From Bacteroidales bacterium UBA6267 (GTDB lineage Bacteria; Bacteroidota; Bacteroidia; Bacteroidales; UBA1556), in contig DJVB01000066.1 in NCBI GenBank assembly GCA_002440745.1, forward strand, positions 17,924-81,923: a stretch of DNA of 64,000 bases, in the 5' to 3' direction. The notes under the pieces were generated by a model. That model did not search any database, was not told where the DNA came from, and saw nothing but the letters and a program-made list of their open reading frames with translations. A program made the translations under genes and the position numbers. This document shows positions 8,532 to 19,300 of this stretch, in pieces. The first letter of the stretch is position 1. Every line of letters starts with the position of its first letter.

Positions 8532-11500
8532 TTACTTAATGATAAGTTTTTCGGTTTTCACATTTTCATTGGAGATCAATTGAATATTATAAACTCCTTT
8601 TGCTAATGTTGAGAAGTCGAATGACTTAGCAAATCCATCTACTACATTAAGTTCTTCAGCATAAACTACTTTGCCTGCAACATCAAGGATGTTCATTACA
8701 AGTTTGCCAGAGAAGCCATTAATTTGCATGGTGAACTCACCATTAGATGGGTTCGGGAATATTGCCAAATTCATTTCACCATCTTGATCGGCCATTCCAA
8801 CATCGTCAATTACGAATATTGAAATAGTATCAGTACCAGAGCAACCATTTGCATCTGTAACAGTTACGCCGAAGATAGTATCTTGACCACCTGTTAAGGT
8901 GTTTGCACCAACTGGTAATAATTGGTTTGTCCAACCATTAGTCCACAGATAAGTAGCAAATCCGGTTCCGGCGTCTAAGTCAAATGCATGAGATGCTTTG
9001 ATAGTTGTTGGACCAGAGATTACTACAACAGGCTCAGCAATCCAAGTAATTGCAACGGTATCGTAACCCATGCAAGAGTTAGAATCAGTAACCATTACAC
9101 TGAAATTACCAGTTCCAAGACCAACACCGGTTGAGTCGATAGTTATACTTTGGATAGTATCACCAGTACTCCATAAGTAAGTATTCCAGCTACCTGCATC
9201 AAGAGGCAAGGTTTCACTTGCACATAATGTTTGATCGGCACCAAGATTTACCATTGGCATTGGGTTAACTGTTACTGTAAGTGAATCCGAATCAGAACAT
9301 CCAACAGTGTTAGTTATAGTAACATAATACTGAGTTGTTACAACAGGATTAACTGTGATTCCAGGTGTAGTTTCAGATGTACTCCACAAGAAACTTGTTG
9401 GGCCTGACATGGTATGAGTTCCAAGATTAGCAAAATAATCTTGAGGATAAACTAAGTATTGAGAAGAAACTGAATCAGTTCCGGCAATATTAGTCCAAGA
9501 AGTATCAGGACCGGTAACATAAGCTTTACGAACAATAGTATGATTTGCAGTTGCATTGCTAACACCGGCAACAGCCCAACCTGAACCTGGGTCTGGAGAA
9601 GGTGTTCCAATAACATCTATTAGAGTAGTGTCTGTAGCAGTTACTTTAACTAAACCACGAGCATCGTCACCATTATGGTGCACAACAGATGGATAAGGAA
9701 GAATCTCATCAGCTAAGGCTGTGTCAAAGACAGTAGCATTAGTTTGACTATTTAAAATTACCCATACATCATTGTTAAGGATATAAGAACCGGCAGGGAA
9801 TACGTGATAATACTGCCATCCATTTCCATTTGTAGCTTGAGCAATTTGATAATTATCTAAGAAAATAGTATCGCCTGTTCCATTATAAATCTCGATAGCT
9901 TTATTATTTCCACCACCTTCGATATATTCTGAGAAGAATAAATCAGAAGCAACAGGAGGAGTTCCAGCGGTTAACATAGTAGAAGTTCCTTCACAAATTG
10001 TAACATCGCCTGAAGTTGTAGCTACAGGAGCAGCATTTACCATTGTTGATTGAGAAGCTACGTTTGAACAGCCATTAGCATCAGTATAGGAATAAGTGAT
10101 GGTGTGGTTACCAACACCGGCAGTTGCAGGATTGAACTCAGTACCAATTACACCAGTTCCGGTGAAGACACCTCCAACAGGAGAAGCCACAAGAGCTACA
10201 GGCATTCCATTATCGCAATAGTTTGCAGCAAAACCGGTAATGGTAAGCACTGGTAATGCGTTTTCAGTTACAACGATATCGTCTGTAGCATCAATTCCAA
10301 ACTGAGTCACTTTACAAGTATAAGTGCCTGAAGTTGTGGCGTAGATGGAAGAAGTTGTACCTAATGTGTCGGTACCCCTTGTCCACAAATATGCAGCACC
10401 AAAATAAGTACCTGCATCCAACATAACAGAGTCGCCGGCGCAATATGAAGTATCAGCTCCAAGTGATACTGTTGGTGAAGCAGCGATAGTTACACCATCA
10501 ATGAATAAATCTGGACCATAGTCAGAGAAACCTTCAAACATTATTTGAACATTATTACCTTCAAATGCTGTAGGAATCTGAGCATAACCTGTAATGTAGG
10601 TTCCAGGACTTGTTGAACCTCCACCAGGAGTTACTAAATCCAACCCACCTTTTTTCCAAACTAATACCCAGTTAGTATCGCAAGTTTTGGCATATACCGA
10701 AAGAGTATCAGCATAAGATGAAGTATAGTCATAATAAGAATAATCAAAAGCAACAAAAGAAGTAGTTGCAGCAGGCACAGTAACCATAGGGGTGCGCATT
10801 TGAGCAAAATTTCCAGGATTTTGATTCCAGAAATTAGCTCTTGCTGCGGTGCCTGAATAATGATCCCAGCTAAATGTACCATTACCGGCAACATCCCATT
10901 TTACAGGAGGCCATGTGTTGAATTCTTCAATATATCCAAGAGCCTCAGCAGTATAGTATTCACCTGAACCGGAAATAGTATCATTAGAATTATTAGAATC
11001 AGTACTTAATGAAGCATAAGCTTTCATATCGTAAACACCATAAGCAGTTGTTGTAAACTGACCGACATAAACCCACTCAGAAGTTTCACTTGCAATAGAG
11101 CTGAGAGTTCCTGTAAGAGAAAGATTACCTGAGGGTGTAGTTCCGGTTAAATAAACAGGTACGTTGGTTTGCGTTGCAGAACCATAGTTATAAACTTCTA
11201 CAAAAACGCTATCATTATTTACACCACAATACTCATCAAAATTAAGCATTACGTCAGTAACACCAAGATCGTTGGCAGGAGCTGTAAATTCATCAGCACC
11301 AATATCAGGAGTTGTCATACTTCTAACATCGCCATCAATGTCGGTAGTAACCAAAGCTGAAGGAGTACCTATATTATCGAATGAAGGTCTTGTAACGTGC
11401 AAGTCAGTATTACTTATGAATAATGGATCCATCGAAACAGAATTCACATTATTAGTTGTGTAGGCAGCTTGAAGCGCAGCTAAATCAGTTCTTGCACCAC

Positions 11501-14500
11501 CCCAATATGCGAAATTTGAACCGGTAGTGTAGTAGTTATTGTAATCAGCAGCGTCCAAGTAGCTATTATTATTCACATAAACAGCATAGCCCGCACCAGT
11601 ATTTACTAAGTTATTATTGATAATAGAATACCCTGAATAAGTAGATGAACTATTATAAACATATAAGCAATAACCGGAAGTGCTTGAAGAAGTCATAAGG
11701 ATGGAGTTATTGATGATATCAATATTCTTAGAACTGTAAAAACGCATACCATAAGCAGTGCTATTTTGAACAGTTTGCGAAATCATATTATTTGCAACCA
11801 AACCATGATTTGTTGCATCACCATCAGCATAATATGCATAAATACCATAACCATACTCCATATTGATTTTATTATTCAAAATCGAGAATTGATTATCAAA
11901 ATAATACATATAGAGATGATAATAAGCACCATAATAAGTTTGATTTAAGGTATTGCCAACTAACTCAGCATTATTATGATAATATAAATACATGCCATAA
12001 TAGGTATAGTTCTCAAAAGTATTATTCATAATCTTAGTACCTTCAAGAAGAACAGTTGTACTGCTGCCTCTTAAACCTAAACCAACATATCCACCACTGA
12101 TATAGTTATTCTCAATAGTTAAATAATTGGCTGAATTTCCATTTGTAGAATAAGAAGTTGAACTTCCGCTTGCGATGATACCACAGAAATTTGATGAACT
12201 ACCTGTGTTATTGAGAATTACAGAACTATTACTGATAGTGTTAGAATCAGCTTGATTGGTTAAGAAAATACCATAAGCATAAGTAGCATTTGGTCCTGCA
12301 ACAATATTCAAACTGTCGATAATAACGTGTTTTGCTCCATCTAAAGTGATAATGGCGCGATCAGAAGAGACTGTTGGCTCATTGAAAATGGTTGTGTTTC
12401 CGGAACCTTTAATAGTGATGGTATTAACTGCTGATGCACCAGGAACTGAACCAATAGTGAATCTTTCGTTAAACACACCTGTATCAGCTAAAAGCACAAC
12501 AGGTCCGGCCACACCGCAATTATTCAAAGCAGTGATAGCATCTGAGAAACTAGTAAAGTTAAATCCGCTACCTTGTCCAATGGTGTAGGTGCCTGACATT
12601 GGATTACAAGCAAAAACACTGTAGAAAATAGTATCATTAATTTTATTTTGGTCAGCAGCTAAATCAGTAAATGCTAAACAGTTGTACTGGCCAAATGTAC
12701 TAAAATCACCATTAGTATTAAATGTATGAGATACAGTATCCATTGAATTAATCGGACCGGCAATAATGTCAGAAACATAAGTTGCACCTCCGTTCAAGGA
12801 GTACTTAATAGTAACGTTAGATTGTGATGCTGTACCGAAGTTAGCAACTTTAACGGTAATTGGCACCGAGGCATTTAAGTTGATTCCGGTCATAGGAGCA
12901 ACCCATTCAACAACAGATAGATCATTTGCGGCAGGTGTAAATTCATCTGCTCCAATATCAGGAGTAGTTGCATCACGCATGTCACCATCAAAGTCGATTG
13001 TAACGCCTGTAACAGGTGAACCTAAATTATTGAAAGGAATTAAATTGGTATGCAAATCAGTTGTGGAATTGTAACCAGGATTCATCGAAACTGAGTTCAA
13101 ATCCATGCTGTTTGCTGTTTGCAATGCTGCTAAATCTGTACGATTTGAGCCCCAATAAACAAAATTGGTTCCCATTGCATAGTAGTTATTATAATTATTA
13201 CTGGCAACCTTGGCAGTAGTTCCATAATATGCGGCATAGCCTGCACCCATATTTACTAAACTATTGTTTGCAAAGTTTTCACCATTAGTATTTGAAGTAG
13301 TGTTAGTCTGATAAAGTGCACGGCTACCTGTTGAATTATCCGCTATAACAACTGAGTTATTATAGTAATTTGTTAAATCGGAATAATAAGCATAAATACC
13401 ATAATTTGTTCCTGTTCCACTTCCAACAATGGAAATCATATTATTAGCAACTAAACAAGGCGCTGCATTAGTTGGTACTGCACTATAATAATTGAAATAT
13501 CTTGCTGCAAGACCATAATTAGCAGAAGAAGAAGTTGGATTCATAATAATTTTATTACCAACAAACTGACTTCCGTTGAAAATATAATAGGTATAAATAC
13601 CATAAGATGTTGTATTTGTATTATCATGGACATAGTTTCCTCTTACAAAAACTGAATCTTGATAATAAGCATAAATACCGTAATAGTAGTAATTATATAC
13701 TTCATTGCTATCCACCACGTTATTTTTTCCGGTATTAGTGCTAGAGGGAGCATTAAGATATATGCCATAATTACCACCTGATATTGTATTGTTTACAATA
13801 GTATTATAGTTACTAGGTCCAACATTTGTAACCGATACGCCACGGTTGTTTGTGCTAGTGCCAAGAGATTGAATATCACATCCATCTATTCTTATAAACT
13901 GAGAACCATTATCAATTTCGAAAACAGTAGCATAAGAACTGTTCAAAGCGGCAACTGTCAAGTTTGTAAAAGTAATATAAGAAGCTCCATTAAACTCAAC
14001 TACATAGTTGTCGGCTGTACCTGTGCTATAATAATTCAATACAACATCACCTGCATTACCGGTACCAGAAGTGAAGGTTATAGTATTTGTTGAAGATATA
14101 CCATTGATAGAACCAAAGGAGATTTGCTCGTTATAAACTCCTGAATCAACAAGGAATGTAACAGCACCACCTACACCAAAATAACCCAAATTCTGAACTG
14201 CTTCAGTAAATGAGCTAAAATGATCGTTTGTGTCAGGTCCAACGGTATAAGTTCCTGATAAAGGATAACCTATCCAAATATCGGCAAAGGCAGTATCGTT
14301 TGAAGTATTTGCATCTCCAACATTCTGAACAACTGCTCCAACTTGATATAAACCGCTATTCAACATATTAGCTGTAGTGGTGAAGGTATAAGTTAAAGTA
14401 TCACCTGCATCCAATGTATCCGCATATAACTCAGTAACTATAGTTGTACCTCCATCAATGGAATACTTCATGACTAAAGAATCTTGGGCAACTAAGCCTG

Positions 14501-16106
14501 CATTCATAACTTTTACTGTGATTGGCATTGTTGCATTTGGCAATGAACCTGATGCAGGAGAAAACCATTCAAGCATAGCAATATCGTTTGCAGGTGGGAT
14601 GGTAAACGACACATCATCAATGGCCATATCAGAATAGTATGAGGAACCTGCTGCTCCAGCAAAACGAATTGCAGTTGCATTTCCACTGATATTTAATGTT
14701 GCCTTTGTCCATGGAGAAGTGCCACTTGAATGCTGTTGCCCGGTAGCTATCCAGCCTGTGCTTACCCATTGACCATTAAGCTTTTGTTCAACTATTAGAT
14801 TCCCCATTGTAGAACCATACATGTGATACCAGAAATCCATAATCACAACAGGAGCTCCATTAAAATTCAAACATGGACTTTCTAACCATGCGGTGTCACC
14901 TAAAGCTGATGGTGAAGAAGTTTCAAGAAACATATAAATCCCGCCAGAAATACCTTCATAAGTATGGTCATAATTAGGACCGGTTGATGATGAATTTTCA
15001 TCACCCCCACTGGCATCCTCAGCCTCCCAACGTGGGTTGCTTGTTCCATTATCGCTATTATAGGTGGTCCAGTTATTTGGATAAGTAGTTAAAAAACCAT
15101 TGGCTACAGTTTCAAAATTTTCTAATGAGCCACCACTGATTGTTGGATTTACAATTACTGCAGATATCTCATTATTAAGACTGTTTGAGTCAGCAGCAAA
15201 TTCAACGGCCGCTTTCACATTATAAGTACCAGAAGAGGAAAAATTAGCAGTTGTGCTAAAAGTATGAGTAAGAGTATCGCCAGGAGCTATAGTAGTTGTA
15301 AGTGCCTGACTTGTCCAAGTAGTTCCATTATCAATCGAATACTTCAAAGTATAACTTGACTGCGATGCAGTTCCCCAGTTTTTAACTTTAATAGTAACAG
15401 GTTCAGTAGCTGTTAATCCACAACCAGAGTTAGGAGAATCCCATGATATTACACCTAAGTCTGTTGCAACTGCAGGCCCCATAACAATTACAAACTGCAT
15501 ATTCGGGCGGTTTGATGATGTGCCAGTAATTGAAGTGTTTGTACATACTCCAGAAGCATCAGCTCTATAATATACGGCACTTGTAAAAGCAGTTGTAGTA
15601 TAATGCATTTGTGCATTATCTGTATAGCTTGAATTATTAAAACAAGTTTCTACAATGATATTACTAACTCCATCCCAAACATAAGGGGTTTGGAATGTAT
15701 GAGTATTCCAACCAGTTGTCTCAGTATAACTTGCTGTTGTATAAACCTGAGTTAATCCGCTTTGCCATGTTGAAATGGATGTGGCTGTTGTAGCTCCCAA
15801 AGAAATGGTAAAACCTTGTAAAGGCGTACCTTCTATAGTTCCAACACTGAAAGCTAAGGAATTAATCGTACCGGCAGAGGCTCCAAGAGCTTGTAATTCA
15901 CTGGCTAAAACCAACATTTGATGCCGAGCACCATAATAATAATTACCATAAGGAGCAGGGTAACTCGTGGTTCCATTCGTACTTGTTCCTGTTCCTAAGG
16001 TAATGGTCGTCTGTGCAAATGAAGTAAAGCTCATACCTATGAGCAAAACCCCAATGAACACGGACATAAACATTTTCCTAAAGAAATGTGTGTAGTTTGT
16101 TTTCAT
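8532..16106 (-). CDS. Giant T9SS-sorted modular surface protein, 2,524 residues
   Basis: A signal peptide (about 1-32, ending FTSFAQ) is followed by: an adhesion-type beta domain (33-212); CARDB-like domain (213-325); MAM/jelly-roll domain ending in MAIDDVSF (325-502); CARDB (502-610); parallel beta-helix 1 (612-1050); CARDB; beta-helix 2 (1168-1605); CARDB; a second MAM-like domain (1725-1870); Ig/PKD-like modules; a lamin-tail-like domain (about 2045-2190); further PKD-like modules; and a T9SS type A sorting domain (2445-2524, with IFPNPSNGEF and LAKGVYNIQLI). CARDB-then-beta-helix occurs twice, both helices ending in DIGADEFT, so the middle arose by internal duplication. It is predicted to be exported by Sec and then T9SS and attached to, or released from, the cell surface. 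No catalytic domain is visible. Confidence 0.95.
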   Translation of the reverse strand: MKTNYTHFFRKMFMSVFIGVLLIGMSFTSFAQTTITLGTGTSTNGTTSYPAPYGNYYYGARHQMLVLASELQALGASAGTINSLAFSVGTIEGTPLQGFTISLGATTATSISTWQSGLTQVYTTASYTETTGWNTHTFQTPYVWDGVSNIIVETCFNNSSYTDNAQMHYTTTAFTSAVYYRADASGVCTNTSITGTSSNRPNMQFVIVMGPAVATDLGVISWDSPNSGCGLTATEPVTIKVKNWGTASQSSYTLKYSIDNGTTWTSQALTTTIAPGDTLTHTFSTTANFSSSGTYNVKAAVEFAADSNSLNNEISAVIVNPTISGGSLENFETVANGFLTTYPNNWTTYNSDNGTSNPRWEAEDASGGDENSSSTGPNYDHTYEGISGGIYMFLETSSPSALGDTAWLESPCLNFNGAPVVIMDFWYHMYGSTMGNLIVEQKLNGQWVSTGWIATGQQHSSGTSPWTKATLNISGNATAIRFAGAAGSSYYSDMAIDDVSFTIPPANDIAMLEWFSPASGSLPNATMPITVKVMNAGLVAQDSLVMKYSIDGGTTIVTELYADTLDAGDTLTYTFTTTANMLNSGLYQVGAVVQNVGDANTSNDTAFADIWIGYPLSGTYTVGPDTNDHFSSFTEAVQNLGYFGVGGAVTFLVDSGVYNEQISFGSINGISSTNTITFTSGTGNAGDVVLNYYSTGTADNYVVEFNGASYITFTNLTVAALNSSYATVFEIDNGSQFIRIDGCDIQSLGTSTNNRGVSVTNVGPSNYNTIVNNTISGGNYGIYLNAPSSTNTGKNNVVDSNEVYNYYYYGIYAYYQDSVFVRGNYVHDNTNTTSYGIYTYYIFNGSQFVGNKIIMNPTSSSANYGLAARYFNYYSAVPTNAAPCLVANNMISIVGSGTGTNYGIYAYYSDLTNYYNNSVVIADNSTGSRALYQTNTTSNTNGENFANNSLVNMGAGYAAYYGTTAKVASNNYNNYYAMGTNFVYWGSNRTDLAALQTANSMDLNSVSMNPGYNSTTDLHTNLIPFNNLGSPVTGVTIDFDGDMRDATTPDIGADEFTPAANDLSVVEWVAPMTGINLNASVPITVKVANFGTASQSNVTIKYSLNGGATYVSDIIAGPINSMDTVSHTFNTNGDFSTFGQYNCLAFTDLAADQNKINDTIFYSVFACNPMSGTYTIGQGSGFNFTSFSDAITALNNCGVAGPVVLLADTGVFNERFTIGSVPGASAVNTITIKGSGNTTIFNEPTVSSDRAIITLDGAKHVIIDSLNIVAGPNATYAYGIFLTNQADSNTISNSSVILNNTGSSSNFCGIIASGSSTSYSTNGNSANYLTIENNYISGGYVGLGLRGSSTTVLLEGTKIMNNTFENYTYYGMYLYYHNNAELVGNTLNQTYYGAYYHLYMYYFDNQFSILNNKINMEYGYGIYAYYADGDATNHGLVANNMISQTVQNSTAYGMRFYSSKNIDIINNSILMTSSSTSGYCLYVYNSSSTYSGYSIINNNLVNTGAGYAVYVNNNSYLDAADYNNYYTTGSNFAYWGGARTDLAALQAAYTTNNVNSVSMDPLFISNTDLHVTRPSFDNIGTPSALVTTDIDGDVRSMTTPDIGADEFTAPANDLGVTDVMLNFDEYCGVNNDSVFVEVYNYGSATQTNVPVYLTGTTPSGNLSLTGTLSSIASETSEWVYVGQFTTTAYGVYDMKAYASLSTDSNNSNDTISGSGEYYTAEALGYIEEFNTWPPVKWDVAGNGTFSWDHYSGTAARANFWNQNPGNFAQMRTPMVTVPAATTSFVAFDYSYYDYTSSYADTLSVYAKTCDTNWVLVWKKGGLDLVTPGGGSTSPGTYITGYAQIPTAFEGNNVQIMFEGFSDYGPDLFIDGVTIAASPTVSLGADTSYCAGDSVMLDAGTYFGAAYLWTRGTDTLGTTSSIYATTSGTYTCKVTQFGIDATDDIVVTENALPVLTITGFAANYCDNGMPVALVASPVGGVFTGTGVIGTEFNPATAGVGNHTITYSYTDANGCSNVASQSTMVNAAPVATTSGDVTICEGTSTMLTAGTPPVASDLFFSEYIEGGGNNKAIEIYNGTGDTIFLDNYQIAQATNGNGWQYYHVFPAGSYILNNDVWVILNSQTNATVFDTALADEILPYPSVVHHNGDDARGLVKVTATDTTLIDVIGTPSPDPGSGWAVAGVSNATANHTIVRKAYVTGPDTSWTNIAGTDSVSSQYLVYPQDYFANLGTHTMSGPTSFLWSTSETTPGITVNPVVTTQYYVTITNTVGCSDSDSLTVTVNPMPMVNLGADQTLCASETLPLDAGSWNTYLWSTGDTIQSITIDSTGVGLGTGNFSVMVTDSNSCMGYDTVAITWIAEPVVVISGPTTIKASHAFDLDAGTGFATYLWTNGWTNQLLPVGANTLTGGQDTIFGVTVTDANGCSGTDTISIFVIDDVGMADQDGEMNLAIFPNPSNGEFTMQINGFSGKLVMNILDVAGKVVYAEELNVVDGFAKSFDFSTLAKGVYNIQLISNENVKTEKLIIK

Positions 16107-16167
16107 AAGATTAAAAATTTAGTTAATATTCAATAAAACTTAAGTTTCCTAATGTAAAAATATGGTG

Positions 16168-16197
16168 CAAACTTAATAAAATATAATTAGCACGCAA
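16168..16197 (-). promoter_or_regulatory. Promoter of the 2,524-residue gene
   Basis: The minus strand has TTG at 16197-16195, a 19-base spacer and TAAGTTTG at 16175-16168. This fits the Bacteroidetes sigma-A consensus TTG-N19-TAnnTTTG. Transcription would start near 16160, leaving a leader of about 55 bases before the ATG at 16106. Confidence 0.65.
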
Positions 16198-16266
16198 CGA
16201 AATATGATAATTTCGATTTAAGTATTTAAATAATTTGTCAAAATGGACTAATGACGAATCTAAAAC

Positions 16267-16304
16267 AAAAGGTGGATGAAATGTATTATTACCATCCACC
16301 TTTT
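16267..16304 (-). terminator. Rho-independent terminator of the 5,403-residue gene
   Basis: A 12-bp perfect stem (16267-16278 with 16293-16304; 14-base loop) ends in a T-rich run on the minus strand. It lies just beyond the stop codon at 16315, so the two giant genes are separate transcription units. Confidence 0.85.
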
Positions 16305-16314
16305 AATTATTCCA

Positions 16315-19300
16315 TTAGTTTATCACTAATTTATAGGTTCTGAATCCTTGATTTCCAACAATTTTAACCATGTAAACCCCTTTCGCCCAATCACGGAAAT
16401 CAAATTCGCGTGTATAGATTGTATTGCGATTTACTAAATCTTCTTGGTATAGGATTTTTCCGGTTGTAGTGGAAATTTGTAATAAATAGTTGGTCGAATT
16501 GAGCCCGTTTAGCTCCATTATAAACCTTCCATCACTTGGATTTGGATAGATATTCATTCCAATTTCCTCGTTCAATTCATCAAAGCTAAGCACATAAGTG
16601 ATGTTAATGGAATCTATTGCATAGCATCCATAAGCATCCAAAACTGCAACTGCAAATTTATTGAGACCCAAATTTCCGCTAACATAAGGTATAATATTAA
16701 TTGCTTGGGTTGTATCACCTGTATTCCATAGATATTTCAAATATCCATATCCGGCATCTAAGGTGATTGAGCTAGTATCCACCAAGACAATGTCCGGACC
16801 TAAGTCAACATAAGGGGCATTGACATAAACAGTTACTGAATCAACATCGGAACATGCGCCATCCGAAACCGTAACGGTATAAGTTGTGGTTACATTTGGA
16901 CTTACGGTGAAGGATGAAGTATTTACGCCATTATTCCAGAGGAAGGAAGTGCCACCACTTGCGGAAATAGTCACTGATTCCCCTTTACATATAATGGTGT
17001 CGTTGGTAACCATAGCTGTTGGTCCGCCAACAATATCCACCAAAACTTGATCGGTGGAAGAACAACCTGTTGTTGTATCGGTAACTGTGAGCGTATAATT
17101 GGTTACAGTTTGTGGATTTGCAATGGTATTTGAATTAAATGGACTCAATAAACCAATGGCAGGTGACCAGGAATATGTCATTCCCATAACGGGGTTACTT
17201 CCAATCAATCCGCCACTTCCACCACAAGGTATCATTATGTCGCTTCCGGCATTAGCAGCAGGTGAAGCCAATACTTCAGTAGTAATGGTGTCACTATTCG
17301 AACATCCACCGGCAGTGGTATAAGAATAAATGATTTGGTGAGTACCAACACCTGCAACTGTTGGGTTAAAGAAATTGCCTGTTACGCCATTTCCGAAGAA
17401 AATTCCACCTGAAGGTGATGCGACCAAAGTATCGAAGCCACCATTAGAACAATTCTCTGGATTATAGCTCATAATTTGAACTATAGGCTGGGTTTCAACA
17501 ACTACCACGACTGAATTTACAACAGCGCCATTTCCGTCATCAGCTATTACTGTAAAGGTTGTAGTCGTAGCCGGTGCTACTGTAGGTGTAGCAGAATTAG
17601 AGACAAATCCGGTAGGATTCGATGACCACAAATAAGTATATAATCCTGTACCACCGCTTACTAAGGCATTCAACTGCGTACTGCTTCCATAACAAATCGT
17701 ATCAGGGTTAGCCATAGGATTAGCCGATAATGGACCTCCCTGTACTGTAATCTGAACTGTATCCGTATCATAACAACCGGTATTCTGGTCAGTAAGTTTC
17801 AAAGTGAATAATGTCGTCAGATATAGATTCTTAGTAGTTGGGTTTTGTGCAAAGGCATTTAACAATTCTGAAGCAGGCGACCACTGATAACTATACAATC
17901 CGCTTCCGCCTAATCCAGAACCATATAGAATGGTATCATGACCTACCAAAATTGTTGTATCGGTACCAGCATTAGCAATCGGATTCGCATTTACGGTTAT
18001 GGTGTCAACATCCGTATTTGAACAACCATTAGCATTGGTGTAAGTATATGAAATATAATGTGTTCCAATACCTGCAATAGTTGGGTCAAATAGATTTGAA
18101 TTTAGTCCTGCACCACTATAAACACCGCCGGAAGGGAATCCTAATAAAGTATCAGGCATTGAATTGGCGCAAGTGGAGGACGATAAGCCTACGAGGGCTA
18201 CCGCAGGTTTCGGATTTACAGTTATGGTTATATTCTTAGTTATAGTTTGTACTCCGTCATTTACTGTTACTGAATACAAAGTGGTTACATTTGGTTTAAC
18301 CATCGGATTTTGTAAAGTAGAGGCAAAACCCATCGGTAAGGACGACCAACTATAACTATAAGTACCCGTGCCACCGGTAGCAACTACATTCAACTGAACT
18401 GAATCTCCTTGACAAATAGCTGACTGATTAGCAGTAATTTGAGCATCTAAAATAGTGGAAGTAGATACAATAACGTCATCGTTATCGCTACATCCGGTTA
18501 TTGTATCTGTAACGGTTAATGTATAAAGTTGCGTAGTAAATAACGGTACAGTAGTAGGATTCTGAACTGCTGCATTTACCAACATTAAGGTCGGTGACCA
18601 TGCCCAACTATAATTTCCACCTCCGGTTGCGCTACCATATAATAAGGTGTCAGATCCTGGTAAAATAAACACATCCAAACCGGCATTAGCAACAGGAGCT
18701 TCATAAACAAGCACTTGTTGGTCGTTAGATGCTGAACAACCTGTTGTTGGGTTGGTATAAGTATATGAAATCATATAACTTCCTTGTGCAACACTACCCG
18801 GGTCGAAGATATTACCTGATACACCTGAGCCGGAGAACACACCTCCTACCGGTGACCCTGTAAGAACAGACGTCATATCATTAGTACAATAAGGACTGCT
18901 TAATCCGGTGAAGCTTACATTTGGTAATGGATTCACAACCACAACTACCGATGATGAAGCGTTCGATGTTCCACTATTAACCAACACAGTATAAGTTGTT
19001 GTTACTGTTGGATTTACTACTGGATTCTGAATTATTGAGGAGAAACCACTTGGATTTGAACTCCAAGAATAGGTATAAATTCCATTTCCACCGGTAGCAA
19101 TCGCGTTTAAGTTTACAACATCGCCGGCACAAATGGTATCCGGATTTGCTTGAGCTACAACAGATAACGGTCCAACTGCCAAAATAACTTGTATATCATC
19201 AGATGCCACACATCCTGAAACCTGATCGGTAGCAGTGAGTGTAAATAATTCTGATGCAGACAAACTAACTGTTGCTGTGGATAATGCGTTTGGTGAAACA

